Positions 20,405 to 32,115 of a stretch of DNA of 34,563 bases are shown in pieces. The stretch is from Aquabacterium sp. (lineage in GTDB: Bacteria > Pseudomonadota > Gammaproteobacteria > Burkholderiales > Burkholderiaceae_C): contig SCTQ01000248.1 in NCBI GenBank assembly GCA_004322345.1, positions 1-34,563 of the forward strand, given 5' to 3'. Under the pieces are notes generated by a model that was not told the origin of the DNA, ran no database searches, and saw only the letters and a program-made list of their open reading frames with translations. The position numbers and the translations under genes are program-made. The first letter of the stretch is position 1; each line of letters begins with the position of its first letter.

Positions 20405-20557
20405 CGGTTCAGCCGTCGGATGAGAAACCCCCGCAGCCGCCTGCAGGCGGCGTTACCGCACGCCGCCTGCGCCGGGCTGCGAGTGCGCGCCCGGCCGGTC
20501 CCCCGGCGCCCCGGGCGCGCCCGCCCAGGGTGCCGACGGTGGCCGTCCCATGGCGCC

Positions 20558-22804
<2,247 letters not shown>

Positions 22805-23009
22805 GCGGGCTCCGGGGGCAGCGGGTGGGTCGAGGCTGAGGACATTCAGCGGCGGGCCGATGCCAGGGGCAAGCGACGTGCCGCGCCGCGGTCTCGATAC
22901 CCGTGCCGCCCATTGCGTCTATCCTGGCCTCGTCCCCCACCGCATGTCGGCGCCTGCGCCGGCACGGCCTGCCGTCGGTGCGGCAAACCCCGACTTCCCT
23001 GCCTGCTCC

Positions 23010-23831
23010 ATGAAGATCGCGACCTTCAACGTCAACGGCATCAATGGCCGCATGCCGGTGCTGCTGGCCTGGCTGCAACAGGCACAGCCGGACATCGTCT
23101 GCCTGCAGGAGCTGAAGTGCACCGACGAATCGTTCCCCCGGCAGGCGCTGGAAGACGCCGGCTACGGTGCCCTGTGGAGCGGGCAGAAGGCCTGGAACGG
23201 CGTGGCCATCCTCGCGCGCGGCTCCCAGCCGCTGGAAAGCCGCCGCGGCCTGCCCGGCGATCCGAAGGACACCCAGAGCCGCTACCTGGAAGCCGCGGTG
23301 GCAGGCGTGCTCGTGGGCTGCCTCTACCTGCCCAACGGCAACCCGCAGCCCGGGCCGAAGTTCGATTACAAGCTGGCGTGGTTCGAGCGCCTCATCGCCC
23401 ATGCCGCCACGCTGGTCGACATGGCGTCGCCGGTCGTGCTGGCCGGGGACTACAACGTGGTGCCCAGCGACGACGTGGCCGACATCTATGCCACGCGCTC
23501 CTGGAAGGACGATGCGCTGCTGCAGCCGGAGAGCCGCGCGGCCTGGCGCAGACTGCTGGCGCAAGGCTGGGCCGACGCCATTGCCACCCTGCATCCCGGC
23601 GAGCCGCTCTACACCTTCTGGGACTACATGCGCAAACGCTGGCCGCGCAATGCGGGCCTGCGCATCGATCACCTCCTGCTCAACCCGTCCGCGGCGCGAC
23701 TGCTGTCCAAGGCCGGGGTCGACCGGGAGGTGCGGGGCATGGAGAAGGCCAGCGACCACGCGCCTGCCTGGGCGGTGCTGAAGGCCGCGGGCCGCGGGGC
23801 TGCTGCCGCCGAGGGCCGGCGTCGGACCTGA
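23010..23831 (+). CDS. xth: exodeoxyribonuclease III
   Basis: MKIATFNVNGINGR, DIVCLQELKCTDESFP, LYLPNGNPQPGPKFDYKLAWFERL, VLAGDYNVVPSDDVADIY, RIDHLLLNP, SDHAPAWAVL. Confidence 0.95.
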   Translation: MKIATFNVNGINGRMPVLLAWLQQAQPDIVCLQELKCTDESFPRQALEDAGYGALWSGQKAWNGVAILARGSQPLESRRGLPGDPKDTQSRYLEAAVAGVLVGCLYLPNGNPQPGPKFDYKLAWFERLIAHAATLVDMASPVVLAGDYNVVPSDDVADIYATRSWKDDALLQPESRAAWRRLLAQGWADAIATLHPGEPLYTFWDYMRKRWPRNAGLRIDHLLLNPSAARLLSKAGVDREVRGMEKASDHAPAWAVLKAAGRGAAAAEGRRRT

Positions 23832-23947
23832 GGCGGCTTGCGGCCACGGCTGTGTCCGTCTGATCGCCGCGGTGGGTTGCGTGCCGTTGGTGCGAGCCGG
23901 TGCGGCAACCGTGCACGGACATCGCCAGGTCCCTCGGGCTGGCGCCC

Positions 23948-25951
23948 TCAGGCATCCAGCAGTCGCGCCAGCCCTTCGATGCCGACCGGCGCCTGGGGCA
24001 CCCAGGGCACGGCGAACAAGCGCCGCGCCAGACCGTTGCTCAACCGGGCCATCTGTCGCCGCTCACCTTCCAGTCGGGCCTGCAGCAAGGGGTCCCGGGT
24101 GCCGGCGGCCAGGATGGACTTGTTGAGCACCCACGCGTACGGCTCGATCCTGGCGCGGCGCAGGTCCTCTTGCAGGGCCGCTGCCTGGGACACCGGCGTC
24201 ACCTCCGGCAGCGTCACCAGGATGATGCGGGTGTAGCCGGCATCCTGCAGGCGCATGAGCGGTGTGACCACCCGCGCGGAGCCGGTGCCCTCGAATTCGC
24301 GCGTCACCTGCCGGTGATAGGCGCCGGTGGCGTCCATCAGCAGCAGGGAGTGCCCGGTCGGGGCCGTGTCCAGCACCACGAAGGCGCTGCGCGCTTCGGC
24401 CACCGTGCGCGAGAACGCATGGAATACCGCGACTTCTTCGGTGCAGGGCGATTGCAGGTCTTCCCGCAGCAACGCCCGCTCCTGCTCATCCAGGCCCGGC
24501 GAACGGGCGCTCATGATCTTCTCGATGTAGCGCCGGGTTTCCGCCTTGGGGTCGATGCGCCCGACTTGCAGGCCGGGCAGTTCGCCGTCCAGCGTCATTG
24601 CCAGGTGAGCCGCCGGGTCGGTGGTGCTCAGGTGAACGGCATGGCCGCGCTTGACCAGTCCCAAGGCCAGCGCCGCGGCGATGGTGGTTTTTCCCACCCC
24701 GCCTTTGCCCATCACCATGATCAGGCCCCGGCCGGCAGCCGCCAGCTCATCGACCAGCTTGTCGATGCGATCGGCCGCCAAGGCCGGTGCCGCGATCGAA
24801 GGCCCAGCCTGCCGCGTCGGCGGCGGCGAGCCGGTCAACAAGGCTCGCAAGGACGGAAGGCCCACCGTGTCGAAGGCACGCAGGGGGACGATGCTCCGGG
24901 GCAGGGCACGCAGGGGTTCGGGCATGTCGTCCAACGCTTGCCGGCCCAGTGCCTCGATGGCTCGGGCGACGGCATCTTCAGGATCAGCGGCCTCGAACAC
25001 GCCGTTGATCACCAACTGCTGATTGTTCAGGCCCAGCTCGCGCAATTCATCGCAGGTGCGCGCTGCTTCGGCCAGTGCGCCGCGGTCAGGGCGCGCCACC
25101 AGCACGATGGTGGTGAGCGCGGGATCGCAGAGCGCGGCGAGCGCCGCGTCGAAGCGCGCCTCCTGCGTCTTCAAGCCACTATGAGGGCCGAGGCAGGATG
25201 CGCCGCGGTCGTTGTGCTTGAGAAAACCGCTCCAGGCCTTGGGCAGGCTGAGCAGGCGCAGCGTGTGCCCCGTGGGCGCGGTGTCGAACACCACATGGTC
25301 GTATTCGGCGGCGCCGCCGGCCAGCAGGCTTGAGAATTCGTCGAAAGACGCGATCTCCGTCGTGCATGCGCCGGACAGTTGCTCACGCACCGTGTTCCGA
25401 TCGGCCTCGGTGGCCGTCGCCTCCATCTGCGTCAGGACGCGCTGGCGGTAGGCCTCGGCCGCGGCGTCGGGGTCGATGTTGAGTACCGACAGTCCACGCG
25501 CGCCGGCCACTGGCCCAGGGGTGTTGCGAAGCTCGACGCCAAGCATCTCATCGAGATTCGATGCCGCGTCCGTACTGACCAGCAGGACCTTCTTGCCCTC
25601 GTCTGCCAGCGTCAACGCGGCAGCCGTGGACAGCGATGTCTTCCCGACACCGCCCTTGCCCGTGAAGAACAGGTGCCTGGTCGGATGGCTCAGGAAATCC
25701 AAAGGCCGAGGCTGTGTCTGCGGCACGAGCCACGATCGCACTTCTTCGCGCGAAGGCAGGCCTCCGCTGTGCACAAGCCTGTCGCCGATCAGGACGGCGG
25801 GCGTGGCCTGCACGCCAAGGCGTGCGATCTCGTCCGGGTTGTCGACCTTGATGATCTCTACTGGGACACCGGCGGCCGCAGCCTCACGTTCGATGATCTC
25901 GGCGGTGATCTGGCACTTGCTGCACCCCCGGCCCAGAACCTTGATTTCCAT
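23948..25951 (-). CDS. arsA: thioredoxin-like domain fused to a two-domain ArsA arsenite/anion-transporting ATPase
   Basis: N-terminal MEIKVLGRGCSKCQITAEII...GVQATPAVLIGDRLVHSGGLPSREEV; two P-loops FFTGKGGVGKTS and MVMGKGGVGKTT; two DTAPTGH; Cys motifs SGACTTEIASFDEF, ASCLGPHSGL, LQSPCTEEVAVF. AAGGA upstream of the ATG at 25951. Confidence 0.95.
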   Translation of the reverse strand: MEIKVLGRGCSKCQITAEIIEREAAAAGVPVEIIKVDNPDEIARLGVQATPAVLIGDRLVHSGGLPSREEVRSWLVPQTQPRPLDFLSHPTRHLFFTGKGGVGKTSLSTAAALTLADEGKKVLLVSTDAASNLDEMLGVELRNTPGPVAGARGLSVLNIDPDAAAEAYRQRVLTQMEATATEADRNTVREQLSGACTTEIASFDEFSSLLAGGAAEYDHVVFDTAPTGHTLRLLSLPKAWSGFLKHNDRGASCLGPHSGLKTQEARFDAALAALCDPALTTIVLVARPDRGALAEAARTCDELRELGLNNQQLVINGVFEAADPEDAVARAIEALGRQALDDMPEPLRALPRSIVPLRAFDTVGLPSLRALLTGSPPPTRQAGPSIAAPALAADRIDKLVDELAAAGRGLIMVMGKGGVGKTTIAAALALGLVKRGHAVHLSTTDPAAHLAMTLDGELPGLQVGRIDPKAETRRYIEKIMSARSPGLDEQERALLREDLQSPCTEEVAVFHAFSRTVAEARSAFVVLDTAPTGHSLLLMDATGAYHRQVTREFEGTGSARVVTPLMRLQDAGYTRIILVTLPEVTPVSQAAALQEDLRRARIEPYAWVLNKSILAAGTRDPLLQARLEGERRQMARLSNGLARRLFAVPWVPQAPVGIEGLARLLDA

Positions 25952-26006
25952 GACGATCCTTGGTTGGTACTGTTGGCGGGACGAAGACTCGATCCAGATT
26001 TCTCTA

Positions 26007-26044
26007 GAAGGCATGGACCTTGGTCCGGAAGGCATAGGGCTTGG
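26007..26044. repeat. imperfect 17-bp direct repeat, 21-bp period, upstream of arsA
   Basis: GAAGGCATGGACCTTGG / GAAGGCATAGGGCTTGG (14/17), overlapping GGACC-TT-GGTCC palindrome. Confidence 0.55.
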
Positions 26045-26106
26045 GGCTGGGGGCGATCCAGTTGCGCCGAGGACAGTGTCGCGCCGGGCCTGGGGTGAGC
26101 TTTGAT

Positions 26107-26457
26107 TCAGGACAAGGCCGCGCTCCACGAAGAAGCCGCGCCAGCGGCGCCTCGCTCACGGGCGGTTCGATGCTCGTCGCGCAGGTGGACCTGAAAGGCC
26201 GGAGCCGGGCGTGGATGCGGCCTGAGGCCGCGCCTGCGGCTCAGCCCCGGCTGCAGATCCAGCGTCGTCGTGTAGCTGCAGCACTGGTCCGGCAGCAGCG
26301 CCGTGTCGCCCAGATAGCCGGGCGCCAGCGTGTGGCTCAACAGGGCGTCCAGGTGGAGATCTGCGCGCGCGATGCCCGGCTCGCCGATGACGGCAACAGC
26401 CAGCCGATGTCCTATTGAAGCGCGGCCTTTGGGAGGCGGGCTGGGTCGCGATCGCAC
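26107..26457 (-). CDS. hypothetical small protein or gene remnant
   Basis: GTG at 26457 just after the MDR stop; reads ...HRLAVAVIGEPGIARADLHLDALLSHTLAPGYLGDTALLPDQCCSYTTTLDLQPGLSRRRG...; codon usage resembles coding, family not recognised. Confidence 0.35.
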   Translation of the reverse strand: MRSRPSPPPKGRASIGHRLAVAVIGEPGIARADLHLDALLSHTLAPGYLGDTALLPDQCCSYTTTLDLQPGLSRRRGLRPHPRPAPAFQVHLRDEHRTARERGAAGAASSWSAALS

Positions 26458-26464
26458 GTCCCTT

Positions 26465-27535
26465 CTATGGCGTGAGCAGTGCTGCCCGCCCCGGGCGTCC
26501 TTCGGCCACGTGGCGGAACGCTCCTGCTGCGTCGGCCAGGGGAGCCTGAAAGCCGATCGGCAGGCGGACTGCGCCGTGCGCCATGAAGGCCTGCAACGCG
26601 TCGAGCGCGTCTCGGTCCGGCTGGTACACCACCCATGCGTAGCGCACGGATGGTCCCCTCGACCTGGCTCGGCGGGCAGCGGCGAGGTGCGCCCTCCAGG
26701 CCAGATAGCCGCCGCGCAAGAAGCCATGCTGGTCCACGCAGCCCAGCAAGGGATGCACCGTGGTCGCATGACCCATCGCACCCTCGCGCAGCCGATCGAC
26801 CAGCAGCGCGTCATCGGGCCAGGAGGCGAAATTGAAACTGGCGTCGAACACCGCCGGGATGGATGAAATGCCCTGTGTGTGGCGGTCGACGACCGACTCG
26901 GCGCCCAGCGCGCGGCACAAGTCCGTCGATTGCGGCCCGCAGATCGCCGTGACGCGCGCGTGCCAGGCCGCCAGCACCTGCAAGGCCAGCTGCCCCAGCC
27001 CGCCGGACGCGCCGTGCACGAGGACCTGCCTGCCGCTGGCCGTGCGCGGGTCCAGGCCCACGGACCGCAGGGCGCGCCACAGCGTCGTGAAGGTGTAGGG
27101 CAGCACGGCCGCCTCCGCGGCGGCGTAGTCGCCCACCCAGGGGCGTACCAGCTTGCCGTCGACCACGACCTGCGTGGCGTGTGCGCCTCGCGCGCCGGTG
27201 GGCAGGGTGCCCAGCACCCGGTCGCCCGCCTTCCACTGGCGGACGCCGGGCCCGGCAGCGAGCACTTCGCCTGCGAAGTCGTTGCCCAGGACCATCGGGA
27301 AGCGACCCGCCCCCTTGAGCGAGAGCAGCCTTGCCCCGTATCCGGCCGAGCGCTTGACGTCGATCGGATTTACCGAGGTGGCCAGCACCTTGACGACGAT
27401 GCTGCTGCCGGTGGCACGCAGCGGCGGGCAATCGCGCAGGCGCAGCCGCGGGGGAGAGCCGGCCTCCTCGCAGACCAGTTCCCTGCACCGATGCGTCTCG
27501 ACGGCGTGTGCGCCCGAGGGCTGGATGGCAGCCAT
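26465..27535 (-). CDS. medium-chain (quinone-reductase-like) NAD(P)H oxidoreductase
   Basis: VKVLATSVNPIDVKRSAGYG, FPMVLGNDFAGEVLAAGPGVRQWKAGDRVLG, VLVHGASGGLGQLALQVLAAW. Confidence 0.9.
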   Translation of the reverse strand: MAAIQPSGAHAVETHRCRELVCEEAGSPPRLRLRDCPPLRATGSSIVVKVLATSVNPIDVKRSAGYGARLLSLKGAGRFPMVLGNDFAGEVLAAGPGVRQWKAGDRVLGTLPTGARGAHATQVVVDGKLVRPWVGDYAAAEAAVLPYTFTTLWRALRSVGLDPRTASGRQVLVHGASGGLGQLALQVLAAWHARVTAICGPQSTDLCRALGAESVVDRHTQGISSIPAVFDASFNFASWPDDALLVDRLREGAMGHATTVHPLLGCVDQHGFLRGGYLAWRAHLAAARRARSRGPSVRYAWVVYQPDRDALDALQAFMAHGAVRLPIGFQAPLADAAGAFRHVAEGRPGRAALLTP

Positions 27536-27540
27536 CGCCC

Positions 27541-29172
27541 CTACGCCGACGCCTTGGCCGCGGGCCACGGCCGCTGCACGCTGCCGCCTGCCTCCGTTGC
27601 GAAGAGGTCAAGGCATTCGCGCAGGATGGCAGCGGCGTCGGCCAGCGGGCCGTCGTGCATGACGGTCTTGTCCGGGCGGACCACGGCCACCCAGCCCACG
27701 GGCACTTCGCCCGGCATCAGGGCGCCGCCGAGGTCCTCCCAGGACGCCGAGGCGCCGGTGCTGGCGGACGTGCCGCGGGGATCGATGCGCACGAAGCGGC
27801 CGCCGGCATCGCGCCAGCGCCGCACCAGCTCCGGTGGCAGCCCGGTGCTGGGTTCGACACCGAAGCCGACGATGCAGAAGCCGCTTCCCATCGCATCGTC
27901 GCTGAGCGTGGGCATGCCGTGCTGGCCCTGTCGCAGCCAGGCTTGCGGGACCTGCCCGCCACGCAGGAGCCGCCGCCCACGCCGGTTGCGCACGAAGCAG
28001 CCCTGCTTGAAGCGGTTGGCCGGCTTGATCTCCAGGTTCTCGAAGAGGCGGCGCAGCCGCGGCACGGCGGCCAGCGTCTTCATGACGCCGTGGACGAAGA
28101 AGGCCTTGACGTGGCTGCTGGGCATGACCAGCTGGCCCATCATGCGTGCCAGGTTGATCATCGCGCGCACGTGCGGGCGGCGTTCGCGGTCGTAGCTGTC
28201 CAGCAGGGCCGGGCCGGCCCGCCCTTGCATCACCCAGGCCAGCTTCCAGCCGAGATTGGCGACGTCGCGCAGCCCCGCGACCAGGCCCTGCCCGACGAAG
28301 GGCGGCGTGATGTGGGCGGCGTCGCCGACGAGGAAGACACGCCCGGACTGGAAGCTGTCCGCGAGCCGGGCGTGGAAGCGATAGACCGCCACACGCTCGA
28401 TCTCGATGTCGCCGCCCTGCGACCACGGCCGGAGCAGGGAGCGGACCATGTCCGGATCCTCCATCTGCTCGCGCGTTTCGCCGCTGCGAAGCTTGAACTC
28501 CCAGCGCTGCCGGCCACCCGGCGCCACCATGTGCGGGATCGGACGGCTGGCGTCGCAGATGAACTCGACGTGGTCGATGGGCACGGGCACGTGCTTGGCG
28601 TCGACGACGAGCCAGTCCTCCGCATAGGTCTTGCCCTTGAAGTCCTTGCCCAGCAGCCGGCGCACCAGCGAGTTCGCGCCGTCCGCGCCCACCACGTACC
28701 TGGCGCGAACTTCTTGCTCGACCGCGCCGGACCGGATGGTCGCCATCACATGGGTCGCCGCCTGCTCGAGGGCGAGGAGTTCGCAACCCAGCCGCACCTG
28801 GATGCTGGCCATGTCCTGCAGCCGGTGCCGCAGCACCTGCTCCAGCTGGGGTTGGAAGAAGGTCACCAGCTTCGGATGCCCGTCCACAGCCCCCGTGGTG
28901 ACCGCGCGGCCGAACTGGCCGAAATGGCGGCAATGCATGCGGACCTCGGGGATGGCCACCGTGTCGATGTCGCCGTCCTGCAGCCCGCACATCTGCAGGA
29001 CACGCAGCGCTTCGTTGTCCAGCGCAATGGCGCGCGGAGCCTGGAAGATCTCGACGGACTTGTCGATCACGAGGGCGTCGACCCCGTAGCGGCCCAGGAG
29101 GTTGGCCAGGGCGGCGCCCACGGGGCCCAGTCCCACGATGAGGACGTCGACGGCGTCTGGAAGCTGATTCAT
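27541..29172 (-). CDS. FAD-dependent aromatic hydroxylase, MhpA-like (3-(3-hydroxyphenyl)propionate hydroxylase family)
   Basis: VDVLIVGLGPVGAALANLLGRYGVDALVIDKS, YVVGADGANSLVRRLLG, RVFLVGDAAHITPPFVGQGLVAGLRDVANLGWKLAWV. Confidence 0.93.
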   Translation of the reverse strand: MNQLPDAVDVLIVGLGPVGAALANLLGRYGVDALVIDKSVEIFQAPRAIALDNEALRVLQMCGLQDGDIDTVAIPEVRMHCRHFGQFGRAVTTGAVDGHPKLVTFFQPQLEQVLRHRLQDMASIQVRLGCELLALEQAATHVMATIRSGAVEQEVRARYVVGADGANSLVRRLLGKDFKGKTYAEDWLVVDAKHVPVPIDHVEFICDASRPIPHMVAPGGRQRWEFKLRSGETREQMEDPDMVRSLLRPWSQGGDIEIERVAVYRFHARLADSFQSGRVFLVGDAAHITPPFVGQGLVAGLRDVANLGWKLAWVMQGRAGPALLDSYDRERRPHVRAMINLARMMGQLVMPSSHVKAFFVHGVMKTLAAVPRLRRLFENLEIKPANRFKQGCFVRNRRGRRLLRGGQVPQAWLRQGQHGMPTLSDDAMGSGFCIVGFGVEPSTGLPPELVRRWRDAGGRFVRIDPRGTSASTGASASWEDLGGALMPGEVPVGWVAVVRPDKTVMHDGPLADAAAILRECLDLFATEAGGSVQRPWPAAKASA

Positions 29173-29184
29173 GTGGCCTGCCGC

Positions 29185-31122
29185 TCAGACGTTGTGTGGG
29201 AAGGGGAACTGGCCCAGCACGCGGCGGACGGCGGCGACATCCGCCTGGGGGTCCAGCTCGACCTCCACGACGATGCCGCGCGCCTGGTCGGCCAGCGCGC
29301 GCAGCCTGCGGGCGGCGATGCCCGCCTCCTGCAGCGCGGTGGACAGCGCGCTCTGGATCTCCAGGTGCTTGAGGTCGGGCTTGAAGATCTTGCCCACGCC
29401 GGTCAGCGGCATCTGCGGGATCACGTACACGTACTTCGGATGCGCCGCACGCTCGGGGATGTTCCGCTGCGCGAAGGCCAGCAGCTCCGCCTCGCTGGCC
29501 GATGCGCCCGGCTTGAGCTGCACATAGGCCACCGGCACCTCGCCCGCGTGCGCGTCGGGGCGCCCGATCGCCGCGGCCAGTTCGACGGCCGGGTGGCGGT
29601 GCAGCGGCTCCTCGATGGCGGCGGGGTCGATGTTGTGGCCGCCGCGGATGATCAGCTCCTTCTTGCGGCCGGTGAGATAGAAGTAGCCGTCCTCGTCCTG
29701 GCGGCCGAGGTCGCCGGTGTTGAGCCAGCGCCTGCCGTCACCGGTGTCCACCCACAGGCCCTTGTTGTGCTCGGCCACCTTGTAGCCGGCGAACACGTTG
29801 GGCCCGCTGATGACGATGACGCCGGCCTCGCCGAACGCGCAGTCGCGCACGTAGGCGCCTTGTTCGTCCAGCACCACGGGCTTCATCTGCTGCAGCGGCA
29901 GACGGATGCCGATGGAGCCGATGCGGCGGTCGCCCAGCGGCGGGTTGGTGGAGCTGACGCAGGTGCCCTCGGTCAGGCCGTAGCCCTCGAGGATCTTCAG
30001 GCCCGTCTTGTCCTGGAAATTGCGCATGAGTTCCATGGGCATCGGTGCGGCGCCGCACAGGCCGTATTCCAGCGTGCTCACGTCGTGGCCCTCGATCGGC
30101 ACGCGCATCAAGGCGGCGTACAGCGTGGGCACCCCGCTGAAGAAGCTGATGCGGTGGTGCTCGACGATCTCCCAGAAGCGCCTGACGACGCCGTCGCCGC
30201 GGTAGCCCTGCGGCGTGCCCAGGATCACGTGTGCGCCGTGCGAGAACGGGACCAGCCCGGTGACCAGCACGCCGTTGACGTGGAAAAGCGGCAGGCCGCA
30301 GAAGACGTTCTTGCCCGTGCCCACGCCTTCGCCGAGAAACTGGCTGGCGCTCCACGCGTTGGCCACCTCGTTGGCGTGGCGGCGCATCGCGATCTTGGGC
30401 GTGCCCGTGGTCCCGCCGGTGCAGAAGTAGGAGGAGTAGTCGTCGGGGAGGATGTTGCGACCGCTGACCAGGCGATCCTTCGGCTGGCGCCGGATGCCGC
30501 GCCGGAAGTCATGCACCTGGATGCGCGCGGGCACGGCCGCGTGCACACCCTGCGGGCCGTGCAGCCGCCGTGCCTCGCGTTTTTGCATCAGCCGCGCGGC
30601 CAGGCCCTTGAGGCCGTGCACATGGTCGGCCAGGTTCACCAGCACCACGTGGCGCAGTGTCGGGACCTGATCGAGGATGGGCTGCAGCCGCTGCCACAGG
30701 TCGGTGCCGGGGAACGGCGCCAGGGTCACCAGCACACGAGCGCCGCCGGCCTTGAGCAGCTCGGCGATGGCTGGTGCCTCCAGGAGCGGATTGATGGCGT
30801 AGGTGATGCCCGCGGCCTGGCCGCCCCAGATCGTCAGGTGCGTTTCGGGCAGGTTCGGCAACACGAAGGCGACCACCTCGTCGCGCGTCACGCCCAGGCT
30901 GTGGAAGAAGTTGGCCGAGCGGTGGATGTCGGCCATCAGCTCTTCGTAGGTCCAGACCTCCGGCTTGCGGTGGTCGTCCGTCTGCAGGAAGAAGGAGAGG
31001 GCGGGCGCCTTGGGCGCGATCGCGGCGCCGCGGCGGATCATCTCGTAGGTGCTGGGCGGCAGCGTGCCGGCGCCCTTGCGCTCGACGGCTTGCACGTCGG
31101 CGATGCTGGCGATCCCCTTCAT
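29185..31122 (-). CDS. acyl-CoA synthetase (AMP-forming, FadD-like)
   Basis: YFCTGGTTGTPKIAMRRHANEV, LEGYGLTEGTCVSSTNP, YFYLTGRKKELIIRGGHNIDPAAIEE, PLTGVGKIFKPDLK. Confidence 0.95.
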   Translation of the reverse strand: MKGIASIADVQAVERKGAGTLPPSTYEMIRRGAAIAPKAPALSFFLQTDDHRKPEVWTYEELMADIHRSANFFHSLGVTRDEVVAFVLPNLPETHLTIWGGQAAGITYAINPLLEAPAIAELLKAGGARVLVTLAPFPGTDLWQRLQPILDQVPTLRHVVLVNLADHVHGLKGLAARLMQKREARRLHGPQGVHAAVPARIQVHDFRRGIRRQPKDRLVSGRNILPDDYSSYFCTGGTTGTPKIAMRRHANEVANAWSASQFLGEGVGTGKNVFCGLPLFHVNGVLVTGLVPFSHGAHVILGTPQGYRGDGVVRRFWEIVEHHRISFFSGVPTLYAALMRVPIEGHDVSTLEYGLCGAAPMPMELMRNFQDKTGLKILEGYGLTEGTCVSSTNPPLGDRRIGSIGIRLPLQQMKPVVLDEQGAYVRDCAFGEAGVIVISGPNVFAGYKVAEHNKGLWVDTGDGRRWLNTGDLGRQDEDGYFYLTGRKKELIIRGGHNIDPAAIEEPLHRHPAVELAAAIGRPDAHAGEVPVAYVQLKPGASASEAELLAFAQRNIPERAAHPKYVYVIPQMPLTGVGKIFKPDLKHLEIQSALSTALQEAGIAARRLRALADQARGIVVEVELDPQADVAAVRRVLGQFPFPHNV

Positions 31123-32081
31123 GCCTCGGCCACCACGCGGTTGCGCTGGACGCCCAGGTCGATCTCCCCGTCCGCGCTGCGGATGCGGGACTCGACCACG
31201 TCGCCCGGCTTCAGATACTGGGGGCGCCGCGACTGGACCTTGAGGAAGATCTTCCACTTCGTGCGCTCGGGCAGCAGCGCGCCGATGCGCTGCTTGGCCG
31301 GGGAGGGCACCGCCAGGGCGCAGCCCGCCGGGGTGCCGGTGGACAGCAGGTCGCCGGCATGGAGATCGTGCACCCCGGACAGCTCGGTCAGCGTCTCGGC
31401 CGGCCCCCACACCAGGTTGGCCGTGGTGTCCTGCTGCCGGATCTGGCCGTTGACCGTGAGCGTGAGCTGCAGCTGGCGGATGACCGGCATCTCGTGCGGC
31501 TCCAGCAGGCAGATCCAGGGACCGACGGGCCCGAAGCTGCGGAAGCTCTTGCCCTTGTAGAACTGCATCTGCGGGATCTGGATGTCGCGTGCCGAGTAGT
31601 CGTTGACGATGACCAGGCCGGCCACGAAGTCGTGCAGCTTGGCATCGGTCACCGTGGTGCGGCGCAGGATGTCCTGCCGGAGGATCAGGCCCAGCTCGAT
31701 CTCGTAGTCGAGGAAAGACACGGCCTTGGGTTTCACGAGGTCCGCGTCGGCCGCAGCCAGGCAGCTGGTGGCCTTGGTGAAGATCATGTTGTAGGCCTTG
31801 GCATCCGGGTCCATGCCGGACTCGATCATGTGCTGGCGGTAGTTCGCGCCCTGGCAGATGAACTGCTGGTTGGGCGTCAGCGGCGACAGCAGGCGCACGT
31901 CCGACAGCAACAGGCCGGGGCCGTTGCGATCGATGTGTGCCTTGAGCGCGGCCAGCGGGTGGTCGCGCAGGAAGTCCGCCGTCGTCACCGCGTCCCCGGG
32001 GATGGGGACGATGCGTCCTTTCACCACAGCGCCCCATTGGGTGCGCTGCTCGTGCACATAGCGAAGGATGTTGATGGCCAT
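31119..32081 (-). CDS. fumarylacetoacetate hydrolase (FAH) family protein
   Basis: FLDYEIELGLIL, GLVIVNDYSARDIQ, KSFRSFGPVGPWI, GDLLSTGTPAGCA; ATGA overlap with the acyl-CoA synthetase start. Confidence 0.94.
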   Translation of the reverse strand: MAINILRYVHEQRTQWGAVVKGRIVPIPGDAVTTADFLRDHPLAALKAHIDRNGPGLLLSDVRLLSPLTPNQQFICQGANYRQHMIESGMDPDAKAYNMIFTKATSCLAAADADLVKPKAVSFLDYEIELGLILRQDILRRTTVTDAKLHDFVAGLVIVNDYSARDIQIPQMQFYKGKSFRSFGPVGPWICLLEPHEMPVIRQLQLTLTVNGQIRQQDTTANLVWGPAETLTELSGVHDLHAGDLLSTGTPAGCALAVPSPAKQRIGALLPERTKWKIFLKVQSRRPQYLKPGDVVESRIRSADGEIDLGVQRNRVVAEA

Positions 32082-32115
32082 GGTGGGGAGATCGTCTGGA
32101 TGGGAAGAAGGCGGA

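Noticed and set aside
20436-20451. 16-bp perfect palindrome GCCGCCTGCAGGCGGC as a terminator
   Set aside because: No T-tract on either side; could be chance in high-GC DNA, so not called.
27508-31560. 1350-aa plus-strand ORF
   Set aside because: Antisense to four well-supported genes (MDR, MhpA-like, acyl-CoA ligase, FAH); low-complexity His/Arg/Ala/Val composition typical of mirror ORFs in high-GC DNA.
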